Assembly: GCA_004553485.1 (NCBI GenBank)
Contig: SFLG01000014.1
Location: 1 to 52,965, forward strand
DNA: 52,965 bases
Direction: 5' to 3'
Source: Bacteroidales bacterium
GTDB taxonomy: Bacteria; Bacteroidota; Bacteroidia; Bacteroidales; Muribaculaceae
A program made the position numbers and the translations under genes. Position 1 is the stretch's first letter, and each line of letters opens with the position of its first letter. Below are positions 15,302 through 23,174 of the stretch, in pieces. The notes below the pieces were generated by a model. That model did not search any database. It was given only the letters and a program-made list of their open reading frames with translations, and was not told where the DNA came from.

Positions 15302-16699
15302 ATGAAAAAACTTTACGCAATTCTGGGAAGCGCACTCCTGGCCCTGCCTGTAATGGCACAGGAGCCGCAGCTCCCCAACGCCGGTTTTGAAGAAGGCTGG
15401 GGCCCATGCACCCCCTGGACCTCTAACAATAATACAAAAACCTACGGCGAAACTTGCACCGGCTGGACAATATCTCATGTTATCGGCGCCAGCGGCACCG
15501 GTAAAACCGCCGTTGGTGGAAAAGTCGAAGGTTACAACTCGACAAGCGCCATACAGGTAACTAACAGCGCCAACTCTGTTGTTAAATCTGTCGCCGTCCC
15601 CGGATATGCTACATTAGGCACTACCTGGAGCACCTCGGTAATGAATAAGGACAACGACGGTGGCAGCTTTGGCGGTTACGCATTCAACGGCCGACCCTTA
15701 AAGATTAGCTTCATGTACAAGTTCGAGGGTGACAACTCGCAGCCCGCAAACGCCATCGCTTATCTCTGGAAGGGCACAACTTCACAAGCCAATGTTCCCG
15801 CATCGATTATAGCATTACCGATTGGCAGCCCCAAGACCTGCACCATGGTAGACCGTGACCGCAACATTCTGGGCATAACGACTGCAAAAGGCGGTGCCGT
15901 TACAAAGTCCGCGGACTTTGAGCTTATCGCCAAAGGCACTACCGTTATCACCGAAACTACTTCGGAATGGGTAAAGGGCGAAATCGTTTTTGAGTACTAC
16001 TCAGAAGCCACTCCCGAAAAAATCAACATTATCTTCGCTGCCAACGACTACTTTAACTCGACCGGCCAGATAATCGGCAACAAACTGACTGTCGATGACG
16101 TTATGTGCGTGTATCCCGAGTCCACACCCGAACCCGATCCCGCACCCGTTCCTGACGGCAAGCCCTACGCCGGCAAGCTCGTCGTTGAAATGGAAGGAAG
16201 TGGTGAAATCACCGAGCCCGGTGGTACCGACGGGACTGTATACATTAACCAGTTATCTCAGACAACCTGCTCGTTCCTGCTTCCCAACCTTTCCCTCGGT
16301 GAACTTGGCACCGTAGGCGACATCTTCCTCCCCGAAGTCAACATGGCCATTGACGAGAACGACTTTACAACCTTCTCCGCCGATGTCAAAGGCTTCCAGC
16401 TTCTGGATGGTGCGATTATCGCAGACATTGTTCTCAACGGCACTGTCGACAAAGAAGGCAACGCTTCGTTTGTAATCATTGTAGGATGGATAATGGATGA
16501 AACCACCACCGTCCCCATCAACGTCACCTTCAACGGCAAGGGCGACGGCGGCTTCAGCGGCGTTAACGACATCACCGTCGACGATGCAAATGCTCCCGCT
16601 GTTTACTACAACCTGCAGGGCGTTCGCGTCAACAACCCCCAGAACGGCCTCTACATCCACGTCCAGGGCAAGAACGTCAGCAAGGTAGCCATCCGCTAA
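15302..16699 (+). CDS. Secreted PCMD-like/calycin-like protein
   Basis: This protein of about 465 residues starts with a signal peptide (KKLYAILGSALLALPVMAQ). The N-terminal module (about 20-275) resembles the putative carbohydrate-metabolism (PCMD) beta-sandwich: LPNAGFEEGW, GWTISHVIG, RPLKISFMYKFEGDN, INIIFAANDYF. A proline-rich linker (PEPDPAPVPDG) leads to a small beta-barrel reminiscent of the calycin-like domain of Bacteroidales secreted proteins (YAGKLVVEMEGSG onward). The C-terminus YYNLQGVRVNNPQNGLYIHV is the common Bacteroidales tail related to type IX sorting domains. The start at ATG 15302 is fixed by the signal peptide. Codon use is less GC-biased than that of its neighbours. A role in binding glycans or lipids at the surface is inference. 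Confidence 0.72.
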   Translation: MKKLYAILGSALLALPVMAQEPQLPNAGFEEGWGPCTPWTSNNNTKTYGETCTGWTISHVIGASGTGKTAVGGKVEGYNSTSAIQVTNSANSVVKSVAVPGYATLGTTWSTSVMNKDNDGGSFGGYAFNGRPLKISFMYKFEGDNSQPANAIAYLWKGTTSQANVPASIIALPIGSPKTCTMVDRDRNILGITTAKGGAVTKSADFELIAKGTTVITETTSEWVKGEIVFEYYSEATPEKINIIFAANDYFNSTGQIIGNKLTVDDVMCVYPESTPEPDPAPVPDGKPYAGKLVVEMEGSGEITEPGGTDGTVYINQLSQTTCSFLLPNLSLGELGTVGDIFLPEVNMAIDENDFTTFSADVKGFQLLDGAIIADIVLNGTVDKEGNASFVIIVGWIMDETTTVPINVTFNGKGDGGFSGVNDITVDDANAPAVYYNLQGVRVNNPQNGLYIHVQGKNVSKVAIR

Positions 16700-16738
16700 C
16701 CGTACCTGACCACACCTAACCACACATCCCCATAACCC

Positions 16739-16775
16739 GAATGGGCTGACCGGCACTCCGCCTGTCAGCCCATTC
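16739..16775 (+). terminator. Terminator between convergent genes
   Basis: GAATGGGCTGAC pairs with GTCAGCCCATTC around a loop with an inner GGC/GCC stem, followed by CGTTTTAT. It closes the gene at 15302 and sits just beyond the end of the minus-strand patatin gene. Confidence 0.88.
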
Positions 16776-16796
16776 CGTTTTATCATCCCCCGCCGT

Positions 16797-19292
16797 TTAT
16801 TGCAGGAATTTGGGGGCGTGGAGGAAAATGCCCAGCGATAGACCGATACCCCAGGGTTTGGTGCCGCTGCTGACGTAGTTGACGTAGGCGGTTACGACAC
16901 CGGGGATGGGCAGCGAGTAGCAGACGTCGAACTCGCCGTAGAAACGTGCCGTGTTGAGCCAGCCGCTGTAGTGGCTGCCCCAGGGGCGCGAGTAGACGAT
17001 GGTGCCGTCGTCGGCCTCGGTGGCCGTGCCTCCGCCGGGCATGATACGGCGCAGGGGCACAAAGGCGCTCATGGTGAGGCGGGCGGTGAAGCTCGAGCTG
17101 ATTTTGTAGATGGGCGCCAGCGTGGCGGCAAGGTACGAGTTGGCGCGGAAGTGGCGGTTGAACTGGTTGTAGGCGGCCGGCGTGGGCTCGAAGGAGGGGG
17201 CAGTGACGATGTCGGCATCGTAGCAGTCGGTGAGCTTGCGCGTCGACAGCAGCACGTCGCTCTCAAGGGCCAGGCCGAACTTGCGGCTGAGGCTCCAGTA
17301 GTTGCGGGTGCGGCTCTGCAGCTGCAGCCACTTCTGGTTGCGGTTGAAGCTGCCTGGGACCGCCGACGGCCCGTCGGTGCGCAGCTGCAGCGTCTCCTCG
17401 CCCGGGCGGTATTTGAAGCGGCCCAGCACGCCCTGCAGCACAAAGTTGTAGTCGTGGCCCTGCGTGGGGTAGTTCTCCTCGTCGAGGGTGGACGAGGTAT
17501 AGCCCAGGCGCAGCTGGCCAAGGTCCTGCGTGGCGTGGTCGCGGCAGGCCCCTCCGCCGGCAAGGTACCGCTCGTCGAGGCGGAAGTACGAGCTGAACAG
17601 ATGGCCGAAGCCCGCGCTGAGCGAGAAGCGCCCTATAGCCCCCGCCGCCCAGTCGTAGCTGAGACGGCCGTAGTATTCGTGGCCGATGAGGAAGGCGGGC
17701 TGCGACACGTCGTAGAAAATGCGGTCCGACTCGAGGTAGCGCTGACGCGACACCACTGCCGTCACGCCCACGGCACTCGGCACGGCGGTGTGCAGGTTGA
17801 CGGCGGCGTTGAGCTGGCCGGCCATGTAGCTCTGGCCTATCCAGCCGTTGAGCGAGGCGCCGATGCTGTTGAAGCTGAGGGTGTTGTAGGCGGCCGACAG
17901 GAAGATGTAGCTCTGGGTCGACGACGAGATGTAGCCGCCCAGGCCGACGTTGAAGTCGTTTTTGGGAGCGGCCCATACGTTAAGGCGGAAAAGGCCCGTG
18001 GAGTCGTTGTAGACGGCCTGCGGCAGCAGGTTCTGTATGCGCCCCGACGACACGGCGCGGTAGAAGGAGTGGCGCGCCTGCACGATGCCGAAGGTGTCGG
18101 CCTTGGCAGGCTCGAAGATGTAGCGCAGATACTTGTTCTGGTTGGGCGACCCGCCGCGCACGTCCACCGAGTCGAAGTGCACGAAGGGCGTGCGGGCCTT
18201 GAAGGCCATGCGCCGCGCCTCGCGCGTAGCCTTGGGGATGCGCGAGGTGACGCGCTTCTTTATCGAGTCGGCGTGCTCGACACCCGAGGCATAGCCGATG
18301 CGGTAGATCTCTTCGGCCTTGGGGAAGTCGAGGAGGCCGAACTGGTCAAGGTTGATGCGCACCTTCATGCCCAGGCTGTCGGGGACGGTGTAGGACTGCG
18401 GGCGGGTGGCGATGTCGTTGATCTGGTCGTACATCGATGTACGCGGGCCTTTGTCGCTCGAGCCGACGTTGACGCCGATCATTATGTCGGGGGCGAAGTC
18501 GGCGGTCATGACGTTGACGGGGAAGTTGTCGAACAGTCCGCCGTCATAGAGGTAGTTTTTGCCGAACTTGAGGGGCTGGAACACCAGAGGGAAGGACATT
18601 GACGAGCGAATGCAGTCGCCGACGTCGCCCGAGCGGTGCACGACCTTGTGGTTGGCGGCGACGTTGGAGGCCACGCAGCGGAAGGGCACGAAAAGACGGT
18701 CGAAGTCGCCCCCGCACTGGGCGGTGTAGGCCGAGAACAGGTCCATGAAGGCGAAGTTCATGGGCAGGGCGTTGATCAGCGACCAGGGCACCGAGTCGGC
18801 GGCGGTGTACAGTTCTTTGTTGAGTTTGACGCTGATGTTGCCCATGGCCGGGCTGGGACGCTGGCGGGCGAAGTAGTACATCAGGTCGGGGTCGTTTTTT
18901 CCCGTCGACCAGTATGCGAAGCCCTTCGAGCACAGCAGGTCCATCATCTCGTCGGGGGTATAGCCGCAGGCGTAGAGGCCGCCGACGATGGCGCCCATCG
19001 ACGTGCCGGCGATGTAGTCGATCGGGATGTCGTTATCTTCGAGCGCCTGTATAAACCCGACGTGCGCAATGCCCTTGGCGCCACCTCCGGACAGCACCAG
19101 TCCCACCGACTGCGGCCTCCCGCCCCCGCCGGTCAGGGTGGTCTCGGGGCTTTTGGCAGCGGCTCCATGCGCAACGCTGTCAGCAGTCAGAGCACGCCCG
19201 GTGCTGTCGGCACCGTTGCCCTTTGCCGTGTAGCCACACCCGATAATAACAGCCAAAGCCACCATGGCCGGCCAAAATTTGGTATACAACAT
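16797..19292 (-). CDS. Patatin-like phospholipase with POTRA-like segment and C-terminal beta-barrel
   Basis: This 831-residue protein belongs to the patatin/RssA-type serine lipase superfamily. The oxyanion loop SGGGAKGIAHVGF (about 68-80), the nucleophile elbow GTSMG (Ser98) and the catalytic-dyad aspartate in DGGLFDNFP (about 250) are intact. A POTRA-like module follows (VHFDSVDVRGG, about 370-450). The rest is beta-barrel of the Omp85 type with aromatic-rich alternating strands, ending in LGIFLHAPKFLQ. The layout matches PlpD-type (type Vd) autotransporters. The N-terminus ends in VIIGC, a possible lipobox (Cys19), which would be unusual for a barrel protein. It probably acts on phospholipids at the outer membrane. 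No clear promoter was found. Confidence 0.88.
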   Translation of the reverse strand: MLYTKFWPAMVALAVIIGCGYTAKGNGADSTGRALTADSVAHGAAAKSPETTLTGGGGRPQSVGLVLSGGGAKGIAHVGFIQALEDNDIPIDYIAGTSMGAIVGGLYACGYTPDEMMDLLCSKGFAYWSTGKNDPDLMYYFARQRPSPAMGNISVKLNKELYTAADSVPWSLINALPMNFAFMDLFSAYTAQCGGDFDRLFVPFRCVASNVAANHKVVHRSGDVGDCIRSSMSFPLVFQPLKFGKNYLYDGGLFDNFPVNVMTADFAPDIMIGVNVGSSDKGPRTSMYDQINDIATRPQSYTVPDSLGMKVRINLDQFGLLDFPKAEEIYRIGYASGVEHADSIKKRVTSRIPKATREARRMAFKARTPFVHFDSVDVRGGSPNQNKYLRYIFEPAKADTFGIVQARHSFYRAVSSGRIQNLLPQAVYNDSTGLFRLNVWAAPKNDFNVGLGGYISSSTQSYIFLSAAYNTLSFNSIGASLNGWIGQSYMAGQLNAAVNLHTAVPSAVGVTAVVSRQRYLESDRIFYDVSQPAFLIGHEYYGRLSYDWAAGAIGRFSLSAGFGHLFSSYFRLDERYLAGGGACRDHATQDLGQLRLGYTSSTLDEENYPTQGHDYNFVLQGVLGRFKYRPGEETLQLRTDGPSAVPGSFNRNQKWLQLQSRTRNYWSLSRKFGLALESDVLLSTRKLTDCYDADIVTAPSFEPTPAAYNQFNRHFRANSYLAATLAPIYKISSSFTARLTMSAFVPLRRIMPGGGTATEADDGTIVYSRPWGSHYSGWLNTARFYGEFDVCYSLPIPGVVTAYVNYVSSGTKPWGIGLSLGIFLHAPKFLQ

Positions 19293-19329
19293 AATGGATG
19301 AACAGGGAAATTAATGTTTAATATACAAA

Positions 19330-19359
19330 AACAACAAACTCAGGGGCGAGTTTGTTGTT
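19330..19359. terminator. Bidirectional terminator after the GDSL gene
   Basis: AACAACAAACTC pairs with GAGTTTGTTGTT (12 bp, 6-base loop). T-runs flank it on both strands. It marks the end of the murQ-GDSL transcript and separates it from the patatin gene. Confidence 0.85.
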
Positions 19360-19383
19360 TTTGCCCGAGAGGTTCGGCACACC

Positions 19384-20088
19384 CTACTCGTTGATGTAGG
19401 GGCGCAGAATTTCAATCCAGATTTCGTAGGCCTCGGGCAGCAGGTGCAGACCGTCGTTGGTGAGGTCCTTGCGCAGGTTGCCCTCCTCGTCGGTCATGGC
19501 CGAATACAGCTCGATCCACTGCAGGCCGCGTTTCTCCACCTCGGGGCGCAGCTTGATGTTGATGTCGCGCACAACCTGCTCCTTGCCCTTCAGCTTTTTG
19601 TAGCGGCCAAAGCTGTTGTTGATGGGCAGTACGCTCTGCACATACAGCTTGGTCTTAGGTGTCTCGCGCATGATGCGGTCGATAAGCGCCAGCTGGGCCT
19701 CGACGATGGAGTCGGCGGTGAGGTCGTGGCTGACATCGTTGACGCCGATCATCAGGAAAATCTTGGCGGGATGGCCTTCGACCACGCTCTCCAGACGGTC
19801 CTGGATACCCTGCACGACGTCGCCGCTGATGCCGCGGTTGCGCACCTTGGGATTGTCGAGCAACTCGGCCCATTCGTTGTAATGGGTAATGCTGTTGCCG
19901 AGCATGACAATGTCGGTGGAGTCTACGCCGAGCTTGTTGAAGAGCGAGGCGCGCTGTCCCCACAGGGCGTTGTGGCCGTGGGCCTTCTGGCGTGCCAGCA
20001 GGGTGTCGGTGGTAATCTGTGCCGAGGCCGACATGCCGGCGGCAACCACTGCGAGAGCCGCCAGCGCCATTTTCATTAGCTTCTTCAT
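19384..20088 (-). CDS. Secreted SGNH/GDSL-family hydrolase
   Basis: This 234-residue protein has a signal peptide (KLMKMALAALAVVAAGMSASA). The four SGNH blocks are present: nucleophile Ser66 in MLGNSITHY, the glycine of NRGISGD, the asparagine of MIGVNDVSHD, and the Asp-His pair of NDGLHLL. Such enzymes are esterases. Its place 14 bp after murQ suggests it removes O-acetyl groups from muramic acid or another sugar before cleavage; that is inference. It is the last gene of the salvage run, followed by a bidirectional terminator. Length is standard for the short Bacteroidales members. Confidence 0.88.
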   Translation of the reverse strand: MKKLMKMALAALAVVAAGMSASAQITTDTLLARQKAHGHNALWGQRASLFNKLGVDSTDIVMLGNSITHYNEWAELLDNPKVRNRGISGDVVQGIQDRLESVVEGHPAKIFLMIGVNDVSHDLTADSIVEAQLALIDRIMRETPKTKLYVQSVLPINNSFGRYKKLKGKEQVVRDINIKLRPEVEKRGLQWIELYSAMTDEEGNLRKDLTNDGLHLLPEAYEIWIEILRPYINE

Positions 20089-20102
20089 AGGTCGTACGGT
20101 TT

Positions 20103-20921
20103 TTACTTGCCCTCGCGGTAGGCGTCGACGGCCTTCTTTACCGAGCCGTGCATGAGCAGCAGGCGCTTGGCCTCGTCGTACGACAGACCCAGCTCGTCAA
20201 CCACCATACGGGTGCCGCGGTCGACCAGCTTGGCGTTGCTGAGCTGCATGTTAACCATCTTGTTGCCCTTTACGCGACCCATCTTGATCATGGTGGCGGT
20301 GGTGATCATGTTGCAGATCATCTTCTGACCTGTTCCCGACTTCATGCGGCTGCTGCCGGTGACGTACTCGGGACCCACTACCATCTCGATGGCGATGTCG
20401 GCGACTTCGCTGACGGGGGCGTCGGGGTTGGAGGTGATGGCGGCGGTGAGAATGCCGTGCTTCTTGGCCTCCTCGATGGCGCCGATGACGTAGGGCGTGG
20501 TGCCGGAGGCGGCGATGCCGATGACGGTGTCCTTGTCGTTGATGTTGAACTTCTTAAGGTCTTCCCAACCCTGGTTGGTGTTGTCCTCGGCGTTTTCGAC
20601 GGGGTTGCGCAGGGCGACGTCGCCGCCGGCGATGAGGCCTATCACCCACGAGGGGTCCATGCCGAATGTGGGAGGGATCTCGCTGGCGTCGAGGACGCCG
20701 AGACGTCCCGACGTGCCGGCACCCATGTAGAAGATGCGGCCGCCCTGCTTCATGCGGGGAACAATCTGCTCGACGAGATTCTCAATCTGGGGGATGGCCT
20801 TCTCGACGGCCAGGGCCACCTTCTTGTCTTCGGTGTTGATGTCGGTAAGTATCTCGTGTACCGATTTCTTTTCAAGATCGTTGTAAAGCGAGGACTGCTC
20901 GCTGATTTTAACAAAAGCCAT
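20103..20921 (-). CDS. murQ: N-acetylmuramic acid 6-phosphate etherase MurQ
   Basis: This 272-residue cytoplasmic lyase cleaves the lactyl ether of MurNAc-6-phosphate to GlcNAc-6-phosphate and D-lactate. The SIS sugar-phosphate isomerase fold is clear. The family signature FYMGAGTSGRLGVLDASE is present, and the glutamate ending it (in ASEIPPTF) is the catalytic acid/base of the family. SRMKSGTGQKMICNMI and a C-terminal helical part also match. It lies in the same run as murK and murT, separated from murK by 185 bp holding an octamer/hairpin element (21024-21090). In Tannerella forsythia the equivalent three genes are adjacent and support growth on MurNAc (established knowledge). GlcNAc-6-P would feed NagA/NagB, which are not in this window. 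Confidence 0.97.
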   Translation of the reverse strand: MAFVKISEQSSLYNDLEKKSVHEILTDINTEDKKVALAVEKAIPQIENLVEQIVPRMKQGGRIFYMGAGTSGRLGVLDASEIPPTFGMDPSWVIGLIAGGDVALRNPVENAEDNTNQGWEDLKKFNINDKDTVIGIAASGTTPYVIGAIEEAKKHGILTAAITSNPDAPVSEVADIAIEMVVGPEYVTGSSRMKSGTGQKMICNMITTATMIKMGRVKGNKMVNMQLSNAKLVDRGTRMVVDELGLSYDEAKRLLLMHGSVKKAVDAYREGK

Positions 20922-21023
20922 GATTCTTTTGTATATGATTGGTTAGTTAGATAAATTTTGCAATCTCAACTTACGGGTTATATATTTATGTGTTTATTGG
21001 GTGAATGGACTTTGGTGGGATAA

Positions 21024-21090
21024 ATAAACCCATAAACCCGTTAACCCATAAACCTCAAATATTTAAGTTCTGTATGAACTTAAATATTTG
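21024..21090 (-). repeat. Octamer array plus long hairpin, copy B
   Basis: Four 8-bp units (ATAAACCC, ATAAACCC, GTTAACCC, ATAAACCT at 21024-21055) are followed by a perfect 15-bp hairpin (CAAATATTTAAGTTC with its complement, 5-base loop, 21056-21090). In transcription order the hairpin is 17 bp after the murK stop and the array comes next, before murQ. It could lower murQ expression relative to murK and murT. Confidence 0.75.
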
Positions 21091-21106
21091 AATTAGTAAT
21101 TACAGA

Positions 21107-21949
21107 TCAGGCGTGGAAGTCGATGAGGCCTTCCATGGGGCTCTTGATGATGGTGCCGACTTTGCAACCGCAGGCCTCGGCGGCCTCGGTGAGTATGTCG
21201 CGGTAGTAGTAGGCAATTGAGCCGACGAAGCATGCGGGCAGCAGGTCGTAGCCGTCGTACTGCTGGACGTTGCGCACAAAGAAGGCCTTGAAGGCGTTGA
21301 GTACCAGGGCGTGTACGGCGGGGTGCTCGATGTTCTGGATCAGGAAGGGCGTTACAGATGCCATGAAGCGGTTGGCCTGGGGCTCGCGGTAGACGCGCTT
21401 GATGATGGTCATGCGGTCGAGCTCGTACTGGTTGAGGAACTTCTCGCACAGCTCCTTGGGAAGCTGGTTCTTGAGCACGTCGCCGAGCAGGATTTTGCCC
21501 AGGACAGCGCCCGAGCCCTCGTCGCCGAGGATATAGCCCAGGGGCGACACGTTGTCACAGATTTTCTCGCCGTCATAGTAGCACGAGTTCGAGCCGGTGC
21601 CCATGATGCAGGCGATGCCGGGGGTGTGGCCGCACAGGGCGCGGGCGGCGGCAAGGAGGTCGGTGTGCACCTCGATTACCTGTGCGGGGATATTCTCGCG
21701 GATGGCGTTGGCGACGTTGGCGCAGACGTCGGGGGCGATGCAGCCGGCGCCGTAGAAGTACACGGCCTCGATGTTGCCCTTGATGTCGGCGATTTCGGGC
21801 ATCAGCTCGCCGGCGATGCGCGCGCGCATCTCTTCCTCGGTGAGCATGACGGCGTTCATGCCGCAGGTGAAGACTTGCTTAACTACTTTTTTGTTCTCGG
21901 TTACGCACCAGTCTGTCTTGGTGCTACCACAATCTGCTATGAGTATCAT
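21107..21949 (-). CDS. murK: BadF/BadG-type amino-sugar kinase, MurNAc kinase MurK
   Basis: This 280-residue ASKHA-fold kinase probably phosphorylates MurNAc (and perhaps GlcNAc) at O-6. The phosphate-1 loop is intact (DCGSTKTDW, Asp6). FYGAGC follows, then an HTDLLAAARAL segment carrying the likely catalytic aspartate, the phosphate-2 loop IMGTGSNSCYYDG, the ILGDEGSGAVLGK motif and the adenosine loop CFVGSIAYYY. The gene overlaps murT by 4 bp (ATGA), so the two are translationally coupled. It sits directly before murQ in transcription order, as in T. forsythia, which decides for MurNAc kinase over generic GlcNAc kinase. A divergent paralogue lies at 42337-43185. Confidence 0.92.
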   Translation of the reverse strand: MILIADCGSTKTDWCVTENKKVVKQVFTCGMNAVMLTEEEMRARIAGELMPEIADIKGNIEAVYFYGAGCIAPDVCANVANAIRENIPAQVIEVHTDLLAAARALCGHTPGIACIMGTGSNSCYYDGEKICDNVSPLGYILGDEGSGAVLGKILLGDVLKNQLPKELCEKFLNQYELDRMTIIKRVYREPQANRFMASVTPFLIQNIEHPAVHALVLNAFKAFFVRNVQQYDGYDLLPACFVGSIAYYYRDILTEAAEACGCKVGTIIKSPMEGLIDFHA

Positions 21950-23136
21950 ATCTTAATATAAATTTTGTTTTTATACAGGAAATATCCGGGAATCCATATC
22001 ATCGCCACAAAAGAGAGGGCGAAGAGGAGCGAGCCAAAGACGGGGTCGCCGCCGGCAACGAGGACGCACACGGCGCGGTAGTACCAGCCGGAGACGCTGA
22101 TGACGCCCGAATCGCTGGCGGCGTAGGGCACCTTGATGCAGCCGAGGATGATGCTCATCACCGAACCGAGGCAGTACATGAACAGCGGGTTGATGCCGAA
22201 GGCGCGGAAGAAGGGCGTCCACCCTTTCCAGCCGCGTATGTCGATTATCCATATCAGCAGGCCCAGCAGCAGCGAGGCCATGCCGCAGGTGGTGAGCACG
22301 AAGGTGGGGCTCCATATCTTTTTGTTGACGGGGATGCCGTAGCTGAGCAGCAGGCCCGCAAAGGTGAGGATGGTGCCCAGGATGAAGAGCTTGTTGATGC
22401 GCTCGCCGTTGTCTTTGGTGGAGACGATCATTCCGCCGCAGAGGAAGCCGATGAGCATGTGCGCTATCGAGGGCAGCGTGCTCAGCAGGCCCTCGGGGTC
22501 GAAGGCAAGGCGCTCGCCGTCGACGGTCATGTGATACATGTGGTTTTCGCCCAGGACGGCCAGGTCGACGCGCGCGATGATGTTGTCGCGGCTGAACTCA
22601 AGGCCGTGACCGACGAGCAGGATGACGGCGTAAAGCGCCAGCATCACGAATATCACCCACGGCAGGGCCTTGCGGCCCGAGATGAGGGCGATGAGCGAGC
22701 CAAGGCCGTAGCACAGGGCCAGGCGCGGCATGACGCCGAGCATGCGTATGTGGTCGAAGTTACAGGCTGCCTCCCACACGCTCTTTTCGGGCAGGGCGCG
22801 CAGGAATTTGCCGAACCAGGCGATGGCGATGCCGATGCCGAAGATGACCACCGTGCGCACCAGTATCTTGCGCAGGCAGTCGCCGCTGAGGCGGAAGTCG
22901 TACTTGCGCAGCGAGAAGTAGGTGGAGACACCCATGATGAACATAAAGAAGGGGAACACCAGGTCGGTCGGTGTCAGGCCGTGCCACTCGGCGTGCTCAA
23001 GCGGTGCGTAAATGTTACTCCACGAGCCGGGGTTGTTCACCAGTATCATTCCCGCGATGGTGATGCCGCGCATGATGTCGAGGGCGAGCAGGCGCTTGGG
23101 GCTTTCCTTGACATATTCTTTGGTGTGCTGTGCCAT
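21946..23136 (-). CDS. murT: MurT-like DUF5009 inner-membrane MurNAc transporter
   Basis: This 396-residue multi-pass membrane protein is of the DUF5009/HGSNAT-like family. The signature is RLLALDIMRGITIAGMILVN, followed by the HAEWHGLTPTDLVFPFFMF segment, then about nine more hydrophobic helices. In Tannerella the protein in this position was shown to be the MurNAc transporter (established knowledge); relatives in animals transfer acetyl groups across membranes to glucosamine residues. It could therefore import MurNAc or re-acetylate amino sugars. The overlap with murK and the murT-murK-murQ order support transport. It lies 38 bp after the D-lactate dehydrogenase gene. Confidence 0.85.
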   Translation of the reverse strand: MAQHTKEYVKESPKRLLALDIMRGITIAGMILVNNPGSWSNIYAPLEHAEWHGLTPTDLVFPFFMFIMGVSTYFSLRKYDFRLSGDCLRKILVRTVVIFGIGIAIAWFGKFLRALPEKSVWEAACNFDHIRMLGVMPRLALCYGLGSLIALISGRKALPWVIFVMLALYAVILLVGHGLEFSRDNIIARVDLAVLGENHMYHMTVDGERLAFDPEGLLSTLPSIAHMLIGFLCGGMIVSTKDNGERINKLFILGTILTFAGLLLSYGIPVNKKIWSPTFVLTTCGMASLLLGLLIWIIDIRGWKGWTPFFRAFGINPLFMYCLGSVMSIILGCIKVPYAASDSGVISVSGWYYRAVCVLVAGGDPVFGSLLFALSFVAMIWIPGYFLYKNKIYIKI

Positions 23137-23174
23137 GTTGTTTCAGTTTGTACGGTTTGGTATGCAGGCCACGG

